Positions 9,677 through 19,251 of a stretch of 64,000 nucleotides of DNA are shown one piece after another. This DNA comes from Psychrobacter sp. WY6 (GTDB lineage: Bacteria; Pseudomonadota; Gammaproteobacteria; Pseudomonadales; Moraxellaceae): contig NZ_CP049902.1 in NCBI RefSeq assembly GCF_018448495.1, positions 558,001 to 622,000 of the forward strand, written 5' to 3'. The notes beneath the pieces are model-generated. The model searched no databases. It was not told the DNA's origin and saw only the letters and a list, made by a program, of their open reading frames with translations. Every line of letters starts with the position of its first letter. Positions within the stretch are counted from its first letter, which is position 1. Position numbers and translations under genes: made by a program.

Positions 9677-10712
9677 ATGAATGAGTTTGAGCTGATTGAG
9701 CGTATATTCTCCCAAATGCAAGCTGCGCAGTCATTGTCTAGCATTGTCGACAAAGGCATTGTCGAAAAAGGCATTGGTGATGATGCGGCGGTGATGAGCT
9801 TGCCTGCAGGCGCGCGCTTGGTAAGCTGTATTGATACACTGGTTCAAGGTCGACACTTCAGCGCCGATTGGCAACAAGTGAATAAGCTGGCATTTACCAT
9901 CGGTTATAAAGCCGTGGCAGTGAACGTCTCAGATATTGCTGCTATGGGTGCAACTCCGCATAGTATTCTACTGGCGTTAGCCTTACCTCAGCGCTTGGCA
10001 AATGAGCACTGGTTAAGTGAATTTGCTAAAGGCTTATTTCATGCTTGCCAGCTATTTGGGGTGACGCTGATTGGGGGTGATACCACGCGCAGCGACAATT
10101 TAGTGCTTAGTATCAGCGCGCAAGGGTTACTCACCAAAGAGACGCCAGCCGTCTACCGTTCAGGCGCGCAAGTTGGCGACAAACTCTATGTCTCAGGCAC
10201 GCTTGGCGATGCCGCTTATGCGCTACAGCATCCTGATACTGCTATCGGTATTGAGCTTGCGCATCGTCTACATATGCCAACGCCACGTATTGCACTGGGT
10301 GCAGCATTGGCAAAAATTGGTGCGACGGCAATGATAGATATCTCTGATGGTCTGTATCAAGATATTGGACATATCTGCCAACAAAGCAGCGTTAGTATGC
10401 GCATTCATCTCGATCAGCTACCTACTAGCAAAGCATTGACAAACGCTGAGTTAACTGAGCGCTTGTTGTGTCAGCTGGCTGGCGGTGATGATTATGAATT
10501 GGCTTTCACTTTGCCTGCATATTGAACCACCTGTCAATGACAGTAGCAACACGCCTGTTACCTATATCGGCGAAGTCATAGCCGTAAATGAGCCAGATGC
10601 TATCAAAAATTTACGACCAGAGCTTTTTTCAAGGACAGCCAATCACACCTGCCCATCCCGCCCCTTTATTACTTGGCCCAATCTGACGGGTTACCAACAT
10701 TTTGCAGGTTAA
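9677..10712 (+). CDS. thiL: Thiamine-monophosphate kinase ThiL (frame disrupted near the C-terminus)
   Basis: Phosphorylates thiamine monophosphate to thiamine diphosphate. N-terminal motifs include GIGDDAAVM, the CIDTLVQGRHF block, GYKAVAVNVSDIAAMGA and LIGGDTTRS, followed by MIDISDGLYQDIGHI and GGDDYELAF, all diagnostic of ThiL (PurM/ThiL fold). The first frame runs to 10525, where it stops just after GGDDYELAFTLPAY. The continuation is found in another frame (HIEPPV..., TPVTYIGEVI), and the last residues GYQHFAG end at the stop 10710-10712. At least one further pair of shifts near 10625-10690 is needed to keep the usual C-terminal FQGQPIT-type strand. The ATG lies 2 bases after the nusB stop. 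Confidence 0.9.
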
Positions 10713-10715
10713 CCC

Positions 10716-11293
10716 ATGATTGATCACAACCTATCTAAGCCTGATATCCGCAAAGCCAATGATTGCCCGCCGCTACCCGCCAATGCCAATATGCTTGACC
10801 GCGTAGTTTATTGGCTTGGGTTGGGTTTAGGTAGTGGTCTGCCTCGCCGTGCACCCGGTACTTGGGGCACGGTTGGTGGCTTAATCGTCGCGATACCATT
10901 GCTAAGCTTAGGATTTGTGCCATTTTTGATTATTACCATTCTCTCTTGTGTGATTGGTAGTTGGATATGCGGTCGTACCTCAGAGCTAATGGGTGGTCAT
11001 GATAACCCGCATATCGTCTGGGATGAATGGGCAGGCATGTGGCTTACCCTACTGCCGCTATCTTATATGGGTATCGCTGACGGCAATTTTGGCAAAATAT
11101 CGCCCAAATCTCTTCTATTGTTGCCATTATTATCGCCTTTATATTGTTCCGCTTTTTTGACATTATTAAGCCACCACCGATTGGCTGGGCAGATAAAAAA
11201 GTCGCAGGTGGCCTAGGTATCATGCTTGATGACATCATCGCAGGTATCATGGCAGCAGCCGTTTGGATCATTATTTATACCACCATCCTTTAA
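10716..11293 (+). CDS. pgpA: Phosphatidylglycerophosphatase A (one frame break)
   Basis: Inner-membrane phosphatase that converts phosphatidylglycerol phosphate to phosphatidylglycerol. Frame 1 gives GSGLPRRAPGTWGTVGG, SWICGRTSELMGGHDNPHIVWDEWAGMW and LLPLS. These include the PGTWGT and DNPHIVWDEWAG motifs of the family with their acidic metal-binding residues. After ADGNF (about 11090) the frame changes; the other frame continues QNIAQISSIVAIIIAF, then FRFFDIIKPPPIGWADKK, then GGLGIMLDDIIAGIMAA, and stops at 11291-11293. The second half, KPPPIGW...GGLGIMLDD, is the strongest C-terminal signature. The break lies in the sequence TTTTGGCAAAAT. The start is 3 bases after the thiL stop, so the genes form one operon. 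Confidence 0.92.
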
Positions 11294-11547
11294 CTGTTAA
11301 ATGAGCCACGCTTTTATATAAGCGACGGTCTTTGATAACCGATTGTCGTTTATAGTCCACCATTTTTTTGACTCTCCCACTTTTTTAATGCGTTTGTGAC
11401 GATAGCCAATTTATCAGCAAGCTACCAGTAAATGGTAAGCCCATGACAAGCAACGTAAGTTACAAAGATGTCACGACATAGCGTTTTAGTTAAATGACGG
11501 TTTGCGTTATAATTTGAAATTATATTTTGTTACATTTGTAGGCTATT

Positions 11548-12930
11548 ATGACAACTCCCCTCTCGGTAATCATCCTCGCTGCCGGCAAAGGCACGCGTAT
11601 GCAGTCGGCTAAGCCAAAAGTGCTACAGACATTGGCTGGTAAGTCGTTATTGGGTCATGTCCTTGATACGTGTCATCAATTAACGGTTGACGCCACTATT
11701 ATTGTTCATGGTTTTGGTGGCGAGCAAGTCCAAGCAGATATCAATGCTCAATATGCGCATCTGCCTATTACTTGGGTTGCTCAGACTGAGCAATTAGGTA
11801 CTGGACATGCGGTGAAAGTAACCCTGTCGGAATTACCCAAAGAAGGGCAAAGCCTGATTCTCTATGGTGATGTGCCATTAGTCAGCTGCCAGACATTAGC
11901 AACGCTACAAGCGGCTAATACTGACGGCATGTCGATGTTGACATTGACCGTAGACAATCCTTTTGGTCTCGGTCGTATCAAACGTGACAAAGACGGCAAT
12001 ATCGAAGCTATCGTCGAGCAAAAAGATGCCAGCGCCGATGAGCAGAAAATCCAAGAGATTAATAGCGGTATTTACTGCGTCGATAATGCGTTATTGCATA
12101 AATACCTGCCAAAACTGTCTAATGACAATGCGCAGCAAGAATACTATCTGACGGATATCGTCAAAATGGCGGTCGCTGAAGGCATTAATATTGTCGCGAT
12201 TGAGCCTGAGCATACCTTTGAGATTGAAGGCGTCAATAACCGCCAACAGCTCGCTAGCTTAGAGCGCACTTGGCAAGGCAAACTGGTTGCCGATTTGCAA
12301 GAAGCGGGCGTGCAGTTTGCTGATCCAAGTCGCGTTGATATTCGCGGTACCTTGACTGCGGGTCAAGATGTGTTTGTCGATGTGGGTGTGGTATTCGAGG
12401 GTGATTGTGTCTTAGGTGACAATGTTTATATCGAAGCGGGCTGTGTCATCAAAAACGCACACATTGGTAATGCCTGCCACATAAAACCTTATTGCGTGAT
12501 TGATCGCGCTGAGATTGGGGCAGGTGTTGATGTCGGTCCTTTCGCCCATTTGCGTCCTGAAACCGTACTGTCTGATAACAGTAAAGTTGGTAATTTCGTC
12601 GAGATTAAAAAATCAACGGTCGGTCATGGCAGCAAGGTTAATCACTTGAGTTATATCGGTGATGCGACCATTGGTACAGATGTCAATGTCGGTGCAGGCG
12701 TCATTACTTGTAATTATGATGGTGTCAATAAATCACAAACTATCATTGAAGACAATGCCTTCATTGGCTCGAACTCAAGTTTAGTGGCACCTGTGACTAT
12801 TGGTGATAGCGCTACGGTTGCCGCAGGTTCAGTGATTACTAAAGACGTCGACAGTAAAGCATTAGCCTTTGGACGGGCACGACAAACTCAGAAAAACGAC
12901 TTTCAGCGTCCGACCAAAAAGTCAAAATAG
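11548..12930 (+). CDS. glmU: Bifunctional N-acetylglucosamine-1-phosphate uridyltransferase / glucosamine-1-phosphate acetyltransferase
   Basis: 460-residue cytoplasmic enzyme that makes UDP-GlcNAc for peptidoglycan and lipopolysaccharide. The N-terminal pyrophosphorylase domain (about 1-230) opens with LAAGKGTRM at residues 10-18 and has QLGTGHAV and YGDVPL. The C-terminal acetyltransferase domain (about 250-460) is a left-handed beta-helix of hexapeptide repeats, with GNFVEIKKS, NHLSYIGDA and TCNYDGVNK. Length is normal for the family (about 455). It is followed after 247 bases by glmS, the enzyme two steps earlier in the same pathway. Confidence 0.97.
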   Translation: MTTPLSVIILAAGKGTRMQSAKPKVLQTLAGKSLLGHVLDTCHQLTVDATIIVHGFGGEQVQADINAQYAHLPITWVAQTEQLGTGHAVKVTLSELPKEGQSLILYGDVPLVSCQTLATLQAANTDGMSMLTLTVDNPFGLGRIKRDKDGNIEAIVEQKDASADEQKIQEINSGIYCVDNALLHKYLPKLSNDNAQQEYYLTDIVKMAVAEGINIVAIEPEHTFEIEGVNNRQQLASLERTWQGKLVADLQEAGVQFADPSRVDIRGTLTAGQDVFVDVGVVFEGDCVLGDNVYIEAGCVIKNAHIGNACHIKPYCVIDRAEIGAGVDVGPFAHLRPETVLSDNSKVGNFVEIKKSTVGHGSKVNHLSYIGDATIGTDVNVGAGVITCNYDGVNKSQTIIEDNAFIGSNSSLVAPVTIGDSATVAAGSVITKDVDSKALAFGRARQTQKNDFQRPTKKSK

Positions 12931-13177
12931 CAATGGTCAATCACAAGCATTCTGAACAGTATCTATTGAAGTAATACTAAGCAGCATGACAATTTTTGTG
13001 ATGCTGCTTCCTTATATTTATAACGTCAAAATTGTTAGTATAAAAGCTCTGCCAGTATGGACTTCTATTATTTATTGACTGAACATTATCGCCTCTCAAA
13101 GTATTTGAGCGGTTAAGCATTGAAATATTGAAGCCTTTAAAAATCAAAACATGAAACATCGAATTTAAGGAATAGTT

Positions 13178-15017
13178 ATGTGTGGAATCGTTGGAGCAGT
13201 CGCTGAGCGTAATATCGCTAGTATCTTACTTGAGGGTCTTAAGCGTCTAGAATACCGTGGTTATGATTCTGCCGGTCTGACCGTCATTCGTGATGGCGAA
13301 CTCCATCGCGAGCGCCAAGTGGGTAAAGTGCAAGCATTGGTCGATGCTGTGGCCGTCAATCCTGAATTTTTCGATGGTCATATTGGTATTGCGCATACAC
13401 GTTGGGCCACCCATGGCGAGCCGGCACAGCGTAATGCCCATCCGCACGTATCAGGCAAGATTGCTGTGGTACATAACGGTATCGTTGAAAACTATGCCGA
13501 GTTAAAAGAAGAATTGATTGCTAAAGGTTACGTATTTACGTCACAGACCGATACCGAAGTCGTCGCTCATCTAATCAATGATATCTACAAAACCACACCT
13601 GATTTACTAGAGGCGGTTCGTGCCGTTATTCCGTTATTACATGGCGCATTTGCCCTTGGTATTTTGCATATCGACTGCCCAGAAGAGCTGATTACCGTCC
13701 GCTTAGGCTCGCCTTTGGTGATCGGTGTTGGGATTGGAGAAAACTTTATTGCTTCTGATCAATTAGCCCTACTGCCGGTCACCAATCGCTTTATGTATCT
13801 AGAAGAAGGTGATATCGCCAAATTGACGCGCAGTAGCATTCAGGTCTATGCAGATGGTGTCGAAGTAAAACGTCAGATACATGAAATTGATGCGGCACAG
13901 CACAATGCGGATAAAGGCGAGTTTAAGCATTATATGCTCAAAGAAAATGAGCAGCCAGACGCGGTAGCCCGTACTGTTGAGATGGCTGTAGATAGCGATG
14001 AGCCGTCTAAGCTGCGTGATGATTTTTTACAGCGTAATGAAGCGCAATTAAAAGGCATTAAGCATGTCCAAGTCATCGCTTGTGGTACCAGTTACCACTC
14101 AGGCTTGGTCGCAAAATATTGGTTTGAGAGCCTTATTCGTGTGCCTTGTTCCGTGGAAGTCGCTAGTGAATTCCGCTATCGCAATCCTGTCGTCATCGAC
14201 AACACACTTGTCATTTGTATTTCTCAATCTGGCGAAACGGCAGACACGTTATCGGCGCTACGTGATATTCAAAAGCACACGCCAGCAGGTCTAGTTAGCT
14301 TAGCCTTATGTAATGTACCGACATCGTCTCTGGTACGTGAGACGGATATCTTTTTACCAACGCTTGCTGGTCCCGAGATTGGTGTTGCTTCTACCAAAGC
14401 CTTTACGACTCAGCTTGCGGCTTTGATGTTACTCGTCTTAAAAGTGGGTGTCGTGCAAGAACGTATGGCGGGCGAAAAATTGACCACTCTGCTAGGTCAA
14501 TTACAAGAGCTACGCGGTCAACTACATGCCAGCTTGAACCTTGATGCGCCTATCAAAGCCATGAGTGAGCATTTTGAATATAAAAAGCTGCCTGTTCTTA
14601 GGTCGTGGTTTGCAGTTTCCAATAGCGCTAGAAGGCGCTTTAAAGCTGAAAGAAATCTCGTATATTCACGCCGAAGGCTACGCAGCAGGCGAGCTGAAAC
14701 ACGGTCCATTGGCATTGGTCGATAAAGACATGCCCATCGTCGTACTAGCGCCAAAAGACAGTATGTTTGATAAGCTAAAAGCCAACATGCAAGAAGTACA
14801 CGCGCGTCATGGTGAGCTGTTCGTTTTTGCCAGTGAATCTAGTCAAATGGTCGCAGAAGACAGATTACATGTGGTCTATGTGCCCGATGTTTGTGAAACG
14901 CTTGCCCCTATCGTCTATAGCGTACCCGTACAGCTGTTGTCATACCATGTCGCAGTAATGCGCGGCACAGACGTCGATCAGCCGCGTAACCTTGCTAAAT
15001 CAGTGACTGTTGAGTAA
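13178..15017 (+). CDS. glmS: Glutamine-fructose-6-phosphate aminotransferase (isomerizing) (one frame break)
   Basis: First enzyme of the UDP-GlcNAc pathway: fructose-6-P plus glutamine to glucosamine-6-P. The N-terminal class II glutaminase has Cys2 (MCGIVGAV), the RWATHG motif and HNGIVENY. Two SIS sugar-isomerase domains follow, with [18 protein letters not shown] and STKAFTTQ. At about 14585-14600, in TATAAAAAGCTG, the frame shifts by one base. The other frame continues with [20 protein letters not shown], then [20 protein letters not shown], and ends [13 protein letters not shown] at 15017, the canonical C-terminus. Total length is then about 613 residues, as expected. A strong terminator follows. 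Confidence 0.95.
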
Positions 15018-15069
15018 CATAATTATTTGATTTTAATAATATTATCATTAATTAGTTGCTTTTTACACC

Positions 15070-15116
15070 GAATCCTTCGCTATCTGGTACGAATAAGATA
15101 GCGAAGGATTTTTTTG
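15070..15116 (+). terminator. Rho-independent terminator after glmS
   Basis: A perfect 15-bp inverted repeat (arms 15071-15085 and 15096-15110, AATCCTTCGCTATCT and its complement) with a 10-base loop is followed by a T-tract to 15115. It lies about 55 bases after the glmS stop. Confidence 0.92.
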
Positions 15117-15170
15117 TGAATAACGAAATAGAAAAATATCAATCACTTATACAATTATAGTAGCTACAGT

Positions 15171-15956
15171 ATGGACAATGAGAACATGGATATCGAAAGC
15201 GGCACCGCCAATCAAATCACTAATCAAATAGAAATAATCTATGAAGATGAATTTCTGGTGGCAATTAATAAAGAGGCTGGTCTATTGGTGCATCGCAGTT
15301 GGCTGGATAAAGGCGAGACGCGCTTTGCCATGCAACTCACCCGTGATGCGGTAGGTTGTCATGTATTTCCGGTGCATCGGTTAGACAAGCCCACATCGGG
15401 CGTATTATTGTTTGCCAAGAGCTCAGCCGTGGCGCGCAGCCTTGGCGAGGCCTTTACGGCACATACCGTGACGAAGCAATATCTAGCCGTGGTACGCGGC
15501 TTTATGCCAGACCAAGGCACCGTAGATTATGCGCTCAGCTTTCAACCCGATGCCATCGCCGATAAGTTTGCCGATTTGGACAAACCCGCTCAAGAGGCGG
15601 TGACCCATTGGCAAAGTTTGGCACAAATCGAGCTACCATTTGCTGTATCAAAAAAACATGATACGAGCCGCTATAGTCTTGTGCGCTTGACACCCGAGAC
15701 TGGGCGCAAGCATCAGCTGCGCCGGCACATGCGACATGTATTCCATCATATCGTGGGTGATACCAGCCACGGCGATATACGTCACACACGATTTTTTCGT
15801 ACTCACTATGATTGTACGCGCATGCTGCTGCATGCTCAGACTTTAGCGCTCAGCCACCCCGTCACTGGTGAGCCATTATTGCTAAAAGCTAAATTAGATG
15901 ACCAATGGATGCGTATCTTAGAAGAGTTTTCTTGGGTGGACAGCGCTAAAGGTTAA
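15171..15956 (+). CDS. truC: RluA-family pseudouridine synthase, probably TruC (tRNA Psi65)
   Basis: 261-residue tRNA-modifying enzyme of the RluA family. The catalytic motif HRLDKPTSGVLLFA places the nucleophilic Asp at residue 72. N-terminal IIYEDEFLVAINKEAGLLVH and the short length (no S4 domain) resemble TruC, which makes pseudouridine 65 in some tRNAs; the motif RLTPETGRKHQLRRHMRH and the HIVGDTSHGD segment also fit TruC. RluA-type 23S/tRNA enzymes are the alternative, but the single-domain architecture favours TruC. It is a lone gene after the glmS terminator. Confidence 0.85.
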   Translation: MDNENMDIESGTANQITNQIEIIYEDEFLVAINKEAGLLVHRSWLDKGETRFAMQLTRDAVGCHVFPVHRLDKPTSGVLLFAKSSAVARSLGEAFTAHTVTKQYLAVVRGFMPDQGTVDYALSFQPDAIADKFADLDKPAQEAVTHWQSLAQIELPFAVSKKHDTSRYSLVRLTPETGRKHQLRRHMRHVFHHIVGDTSHGDIRHTRFFRTHYDCTRMLLHAQTLALSHPVTGEPLLLKAKLDDQWMRILEEFSWVDSAKG

Positions 15957-16018
15957 ACAGCGTAGGTTTTATCTTAGATAGTCATATGAAAGAAGTCGAT
16001 ATACTGATGCTAGATATG

Positions 16019-16051
16019 AAGGTTCGATACCCTAGTAAGGACTTGAACCTT
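16019..16051. other. 7-bp inverted repeat downstream of truC
   Basis: AAGGTTC at 16019-16025 and GAACCTT at 16045-16051 form a hairpin in the 218-base gap between truC and the EamA gene. It lacks an adjoining T-run in the truC direction, so terminator function is uncertain. Confidence 0.35.
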
Positions 16052-16068
16052 CGGCTATGAGCTTTTGG

Positions 16069-16108
16069 ATTTTTATTTTTATTTTTATTTTTATTTTTAT
16101 TTTTATTT
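16069..16108. repeat. Microsatellite (ATTTTT)n, about 6.7 copies
   Basis: Six perfect ATTTTT hexamers (16069-16104) plus ATTT lie in the convergent gap between truC and the EamA transporter. A short inverted repeat, CTGTTCT/AGAACAG, follows at about 16120-16140. Such a tract can vary in copy number by slippage. No gene is affected. Confidence 0.95.
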
Positions 16109-16174
16109 ACCGTAAGCGCTGTTCTAGGAATAAGAACAGCTAACATCATATTGGCTAGCGCTTTCTTCCCAGTT

Positions 16175-17089
16175 TTATTTTATATTCGCTAGCACCAACC
16201 CCGACAATATCAATATCATTGCCAGCATCTTCCACCATGTCACGATCTCTCCTGTAAGTAGCACTGAGGTTGTCATACCGAATACTGGCACCAATAGAGC
16301 AAACGGCATAACCTTGGAAGCCGTATTTTGACTAAGCAGATGCGCCCACAGTCCAAATCCTATCAGCGTTGAGACATACACGATAAACCCAAGTGATAAC
16401 CAAGACTTAAGCGATGCCTCGGTAAACGTCGCCAGCTGCCATGCCTCGGTCTCAAATATGAGAGAAGATAGAGTTAAAATCACGCAAGCGATCAGACCAC
16501 CCCAAACCACGAGAGCGAGAGCAGACAACGCGGATGCCTTATTACTTCCAGTATTAGACGGAATAATAGCCCCGTCTGATCCTTGCTGCGTCGCTTGTGT
16601 TGACGCCTGTTTTGAAGCAATGTTTCCAAAGCTCCAACCTATGGCCGCAATCAAGATACAGACAAACCCAGCCAGAGGCATATCACCACCAAGGTTCAAC
16701 GCGATGACGCTAAGCCCTAGCACACCGACCAGCATACCGATGATTTGCATGCGACTCACTGCCTCACCCAGTATAAAATACGCCAACAATACGGTAATAA
16801 AAATTTGAATTTGTAGCAATAGTGCCGTCAATCCTGCTGATGCCCTTAAGTGCATGGCAGTGAATACAAAAGCATACTGCATGACAAACGTACCGATAGC
16901 ATAGATAAGTAATGTACGGTTAAATTTGGGCGGCTTCAGAAAGAAAACCAGTGGCACAGCGGTAAAGAAGAAACGCAGGGCGGTGAGCATTAGCGGTGGA
17001 AAGCTTTCAAGTCCCCATGCAATAAAGGTAAAGTTCACACCCCAAATAAAAGTAACCAGTACAGCCAATGCAGTGTATATAGGAGTCAT
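16175..17089 (-). CDS. EamA/DMT-family transporter
   Basis: 304-residue inner-membrane drug/metabolite transporter of the EamA (DMT) superfamily, with about ten predicted hydrophobic helices in two five-helix halves. The N-terminal ALAVLVTFIWGVNFTFI and the first-half RFFFTAVPL then MHLRASAGLTALLLQIQ are typical of EamA exporters for amino acids and metabolites. A second half begins after the polar stretch QASTQATQQGSDGAIIPSNT (about residues 160-185). Closest resemblance is to EamA, the O-acetylserine/cysteine exporter, but substrate cannot be inferred. Convergent with truC. Confidence 0.88.
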   Translation of the reverse strand: MTPIYTALAVLVTFIWGVNFTFIAWGLESFPPLMLTALRFFFTAVPLVFFLKPPKFNRTLLIYAIGTFVMQYAFVFTAMHLRASAGLTALLLQIQIFITVLLAYFILGEAVSRMQIIGMLVGVLGLSVIALNLGGDMPLAGFVCILIAAIGWSFGNIASKQASTQATQQGSDGAIIPSNTGSNKASALSALALVVWGGLIACVILTLSSLIFETEAWQLATFTEASLKSWLSLGFIVYVSTLIGFGLWAHLLSQNTASKVMPFALLVPVFGMTTSVLLTGEIVTWWKMLAMILILSGLVLANIK

Positions 17090-17169
17090 ATCGTTGGCCT
17101 AAGAAATTATGGCTGGTTATTATATTTAAAAAAATTTTATGACAATCTCGTATTAACCATAGGAGGCTT

Positions 17170-17574
17170 TTAGAGAGTGAGTAATACACTTACAAACAAT
17201 AGAACGGCAATGAGCATTAATGCTGCACCGCCTATTTTTGTAATTAACTATAGGTTATCTTGAGCTTTCCATAGATACCGGCTGGCTAAAGCAAATGCTT
17301 CTGCGTAGCAAAAATGGATCAGTAAAACCAATAGGCAAAAAGCTGAAGCTAAAATGAGAAATTGAGAAAGATAGGTTTGCTCAGTATCGATAAATTGCGG
17401 AAATACAGCCATAAAAAATAAGATAGGTTTTGGGTTAGAAAGAGAGGTTAGCAAACCCTCTTTGAATAACCTACTAGCACTTGTACTACTCACATCTAAC
17501 GTGTTGTCAGACTCTAGGACAAATGATTTTCTTTTTCCAAAGGCCATTTTGAAAAACAAAAGAGTATACCCCAA
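17170..17574 (-). pseudogene. LysE/RhtB-family exporter remnant, missing N-terminus and with an in-frame TAG
   Basis: Reading the minus strand from 17574 gives the middle and C-terminal part of a LysE-type amino acid exporter: GYTLLFFKMAFG, then SLSNPKPILFFMAVFPQFI, the signature of the family. A TAG at about 17248 interrupts the frame after AQDNL. The same frame then continues as LITKIGGAALMLIAVLLFV, the usual terminal helix, to a TAA at 17170-17172. About 70 residues of the N-terminus (the first two helices) are missing. The upstream 125 bases do not read as LysE in any frame I examined. Loss of the N-terminus plus a nonsense codon indicates true decay, unlike the one-base homopolymer breaks elsewhere. 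Confidence 0.8.
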
Positions 17575-17706
17575 CAGAACCAGTTACTTCACCCTTTAGA
17601 CCCATTAATAGACCACTTAAAGCAGACTGATATAAGAAAGAGAACCACTCAAAATAAACTTTTGAACGATCTAAACGTTGCAGTTTAAACGCGCCAATAT
17701 AAAGAC

Positions 17707-18537
17707 TTAAACCAATCCCTTATACAGAAAGTAACACCCTACAACCGTTAATAACAACGCAAAGCATTTTTTCAATAATTGCGGTGATAGTATATGAGCA
17801 ACTTTCGCGCCTAGCTTGGCGGTAAAAAAGCTCATGATGCTGATCCCTAAAAAGGCATAAATGTGCACAAAGCCAATGGTGTTAGGCACATCAATTCGTT
17901 GCTGCATCCCAAAAAATAAACCTAATGCTCCAGCAATAGCAATCGGCAGACCACAAGCTGCTGAGGTGCCAACGGCTTTTTGCATGACTACACCATAACG
18001 CGTGAGATAAGGCACGGTTAAGCTACCGCCGCCAATACCGAAAATGGCAGAAGCGATACCGATAACCCCACCTGCTGCTAATTGCCTAGGTTTTGAAGGC
18101 AGTTGTGTATTAGCATCGTCGGCACTACTAGAATTGGTAGCAGGATTAGCAACCTGTTTTTTGCCACCGAAAAACATCTTGTAGGCGACCCACAGCAAAA
18201 ATACGCCAACAATGAGTTGAAGGTACAGCCCAGATACCTGCCCTGCAATCCCTGCCCCTAAAAAGCAACCAATCGCTAAGCCTGGTGCCAGATTTTTAAA
18301 GACAGGCCACATGACTGCGCCTTTTTTATTGTGTGCCATTAACGAGCTGATAGAGGTGACAATGATGGTCGCCAATGACGTCCCCAATGCCAAATGCATG
18401 ATATTGTCAGGGCTGTAACCCATTTGCGTAAAGACGATGAATAATAATGGCACGATAATTGTGCCACCGCCCACACCAAATAGCCCCGCAGCAAATCCTG
18501 CTAGCGCGCCTATGATTAAAAAAATGATTAATTCCAC
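17707..18537 (-). CDS. TauE/SafE-family sulfite/anion exporter
   Basis: 276-residue inner-membrane protein with about eight hydrophobic segments, in two TauE/SafE repeats. The paired motifs GLFGVGGGTIIVPLL (about residues 19-33) and IFGIGGGSLTVPYL (about 164-177) are the inverted-repeat GVGGG signature of the family. Members export sulfite, sulfoacetate or related anions, or are of unknown substrate. It follows the flavin reductase gene (77 bases after) on the same strand, so it may belong to the sulfur-related mesX-mesD-flavin reductase unit; this is inference from order. Confidence 0.88.
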   Translation of the reverse strand: MELIIFLIIGALAGFAAGLFGVGGGTIIVPLLFIVFTQMGYSPDNIMHLALGTSLATIIVTSISSLMAHNKKGAVMWPVFKNLAPGLAIGCFLGAGIAGQVSGLYLQLIVGVFLLWVAYKMFFGGKKQVANPATNSSSADDANTQLPSKPRQLAAGGVIGIASAIFGIGGGSLTVPYLTRYGVVMQKAVGTSAACGLPIAIAGALGLFFGMQQRIDVPNTIGFVHIYAFLGISIMSFFTAKLGAKVAHILSPQLLKKCFALLLTVVGCYFLYKGLV

Positions 18538-18614
18538 GGGATATTTACTTCTTATGTAGAGTTAGTACGATGGTTATTTTAGTTCAGTGACAATCAATCA
18601 GTTAAAAAGCCAAC

Positions 18615-19115
18615 TTAAGCGATTTCTACTTGATCCACTTGACCAACCCGAGAATAGGCACGATTAAAATACACCAAACTCTCTTCTTGCTCACTTTGTC
18701 TAATAGCGACCACCCGGCACATGAAAACACTGTGCGTGCCCACTTGCTGAATGTCCTCAATCTCACAATCAAAACTGACCAATGCATCATCTAAAACGGG
18801 AGCGCCTGTTTTAAGCGGTGACCAAGAGCCATATTCAAATCGCTCTTGTGAACTCAATTTGGAGGCAAAAGCGTTAGATATTGATTCGTGCTGTGCGCCT
18901 AAAACATTGACACTTAACGTTTTATTTTCAATAAAATGGGCATGTGAGCGAGATGTCTGATTCATGCAAACCAGCAAGGTTGGCGGTGTATCGGTGACGC
19001 TACACACCGCAGATGCGGTAAATCCATGAGTACCAGCGCTGCCTTCTGTGGTAATGACATTGACCGCGGTTGTTAACAAAGACATACCGTCTCTAAAATC
19101 GGTGGCTTCAATCAT
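18615..19115 (-). CDS. Flavin reductase family protein (HpaC/RutF-like)
   Basis: 166-residue flavin-reductase-like domain protein that would reduce FMN or FAD with NAD(P)H for use by a partner oxygenase. Visible blocks are FRDGMSLLTTAVNVITTEG, GTHGFTASAVCSVTDTPPTLLVCMN (the flavin-binding GFTASS-type loop), SRSHAHFIENKTLSVNVLG and a terminal YFNRAYSRVG motif. It lies 137 bases downstream of mesD in the same orientation. A flavin reductase next to an oxygen-requiring methionine synthase module suggests it feeds reduced flavin to that module, but no direct evidence is in the sequence. Confidence 0.88.
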   Translation of the reverse strand: MIEATDFRDGMSLLTTAVNVITTEGSAGTHGFTASAVCSVTDTPPTLLVCMNQTSRSHAHFIENKTLSVNVLGAQHESISNAFASKLSSQERFEYGSWSPLKTGAPVLDDALVSFDCEIEDIQQVGTHSVFMCRVVAIRQSEQEESLVYFNRAYSRVGQVDQVEIA

Positions 19116-19251
19116 GACTTAACTCCTAAATTTTAAATCTTTAAGTTCATTGATAACTGAGGTCACTCATGAGTTTAAACAAGCTAGTATAGACGGGGTT
19201 AAAAACCCAACCTATAAAAGCTAAATTTTGCATCAGTTTAGTCAATGAACC

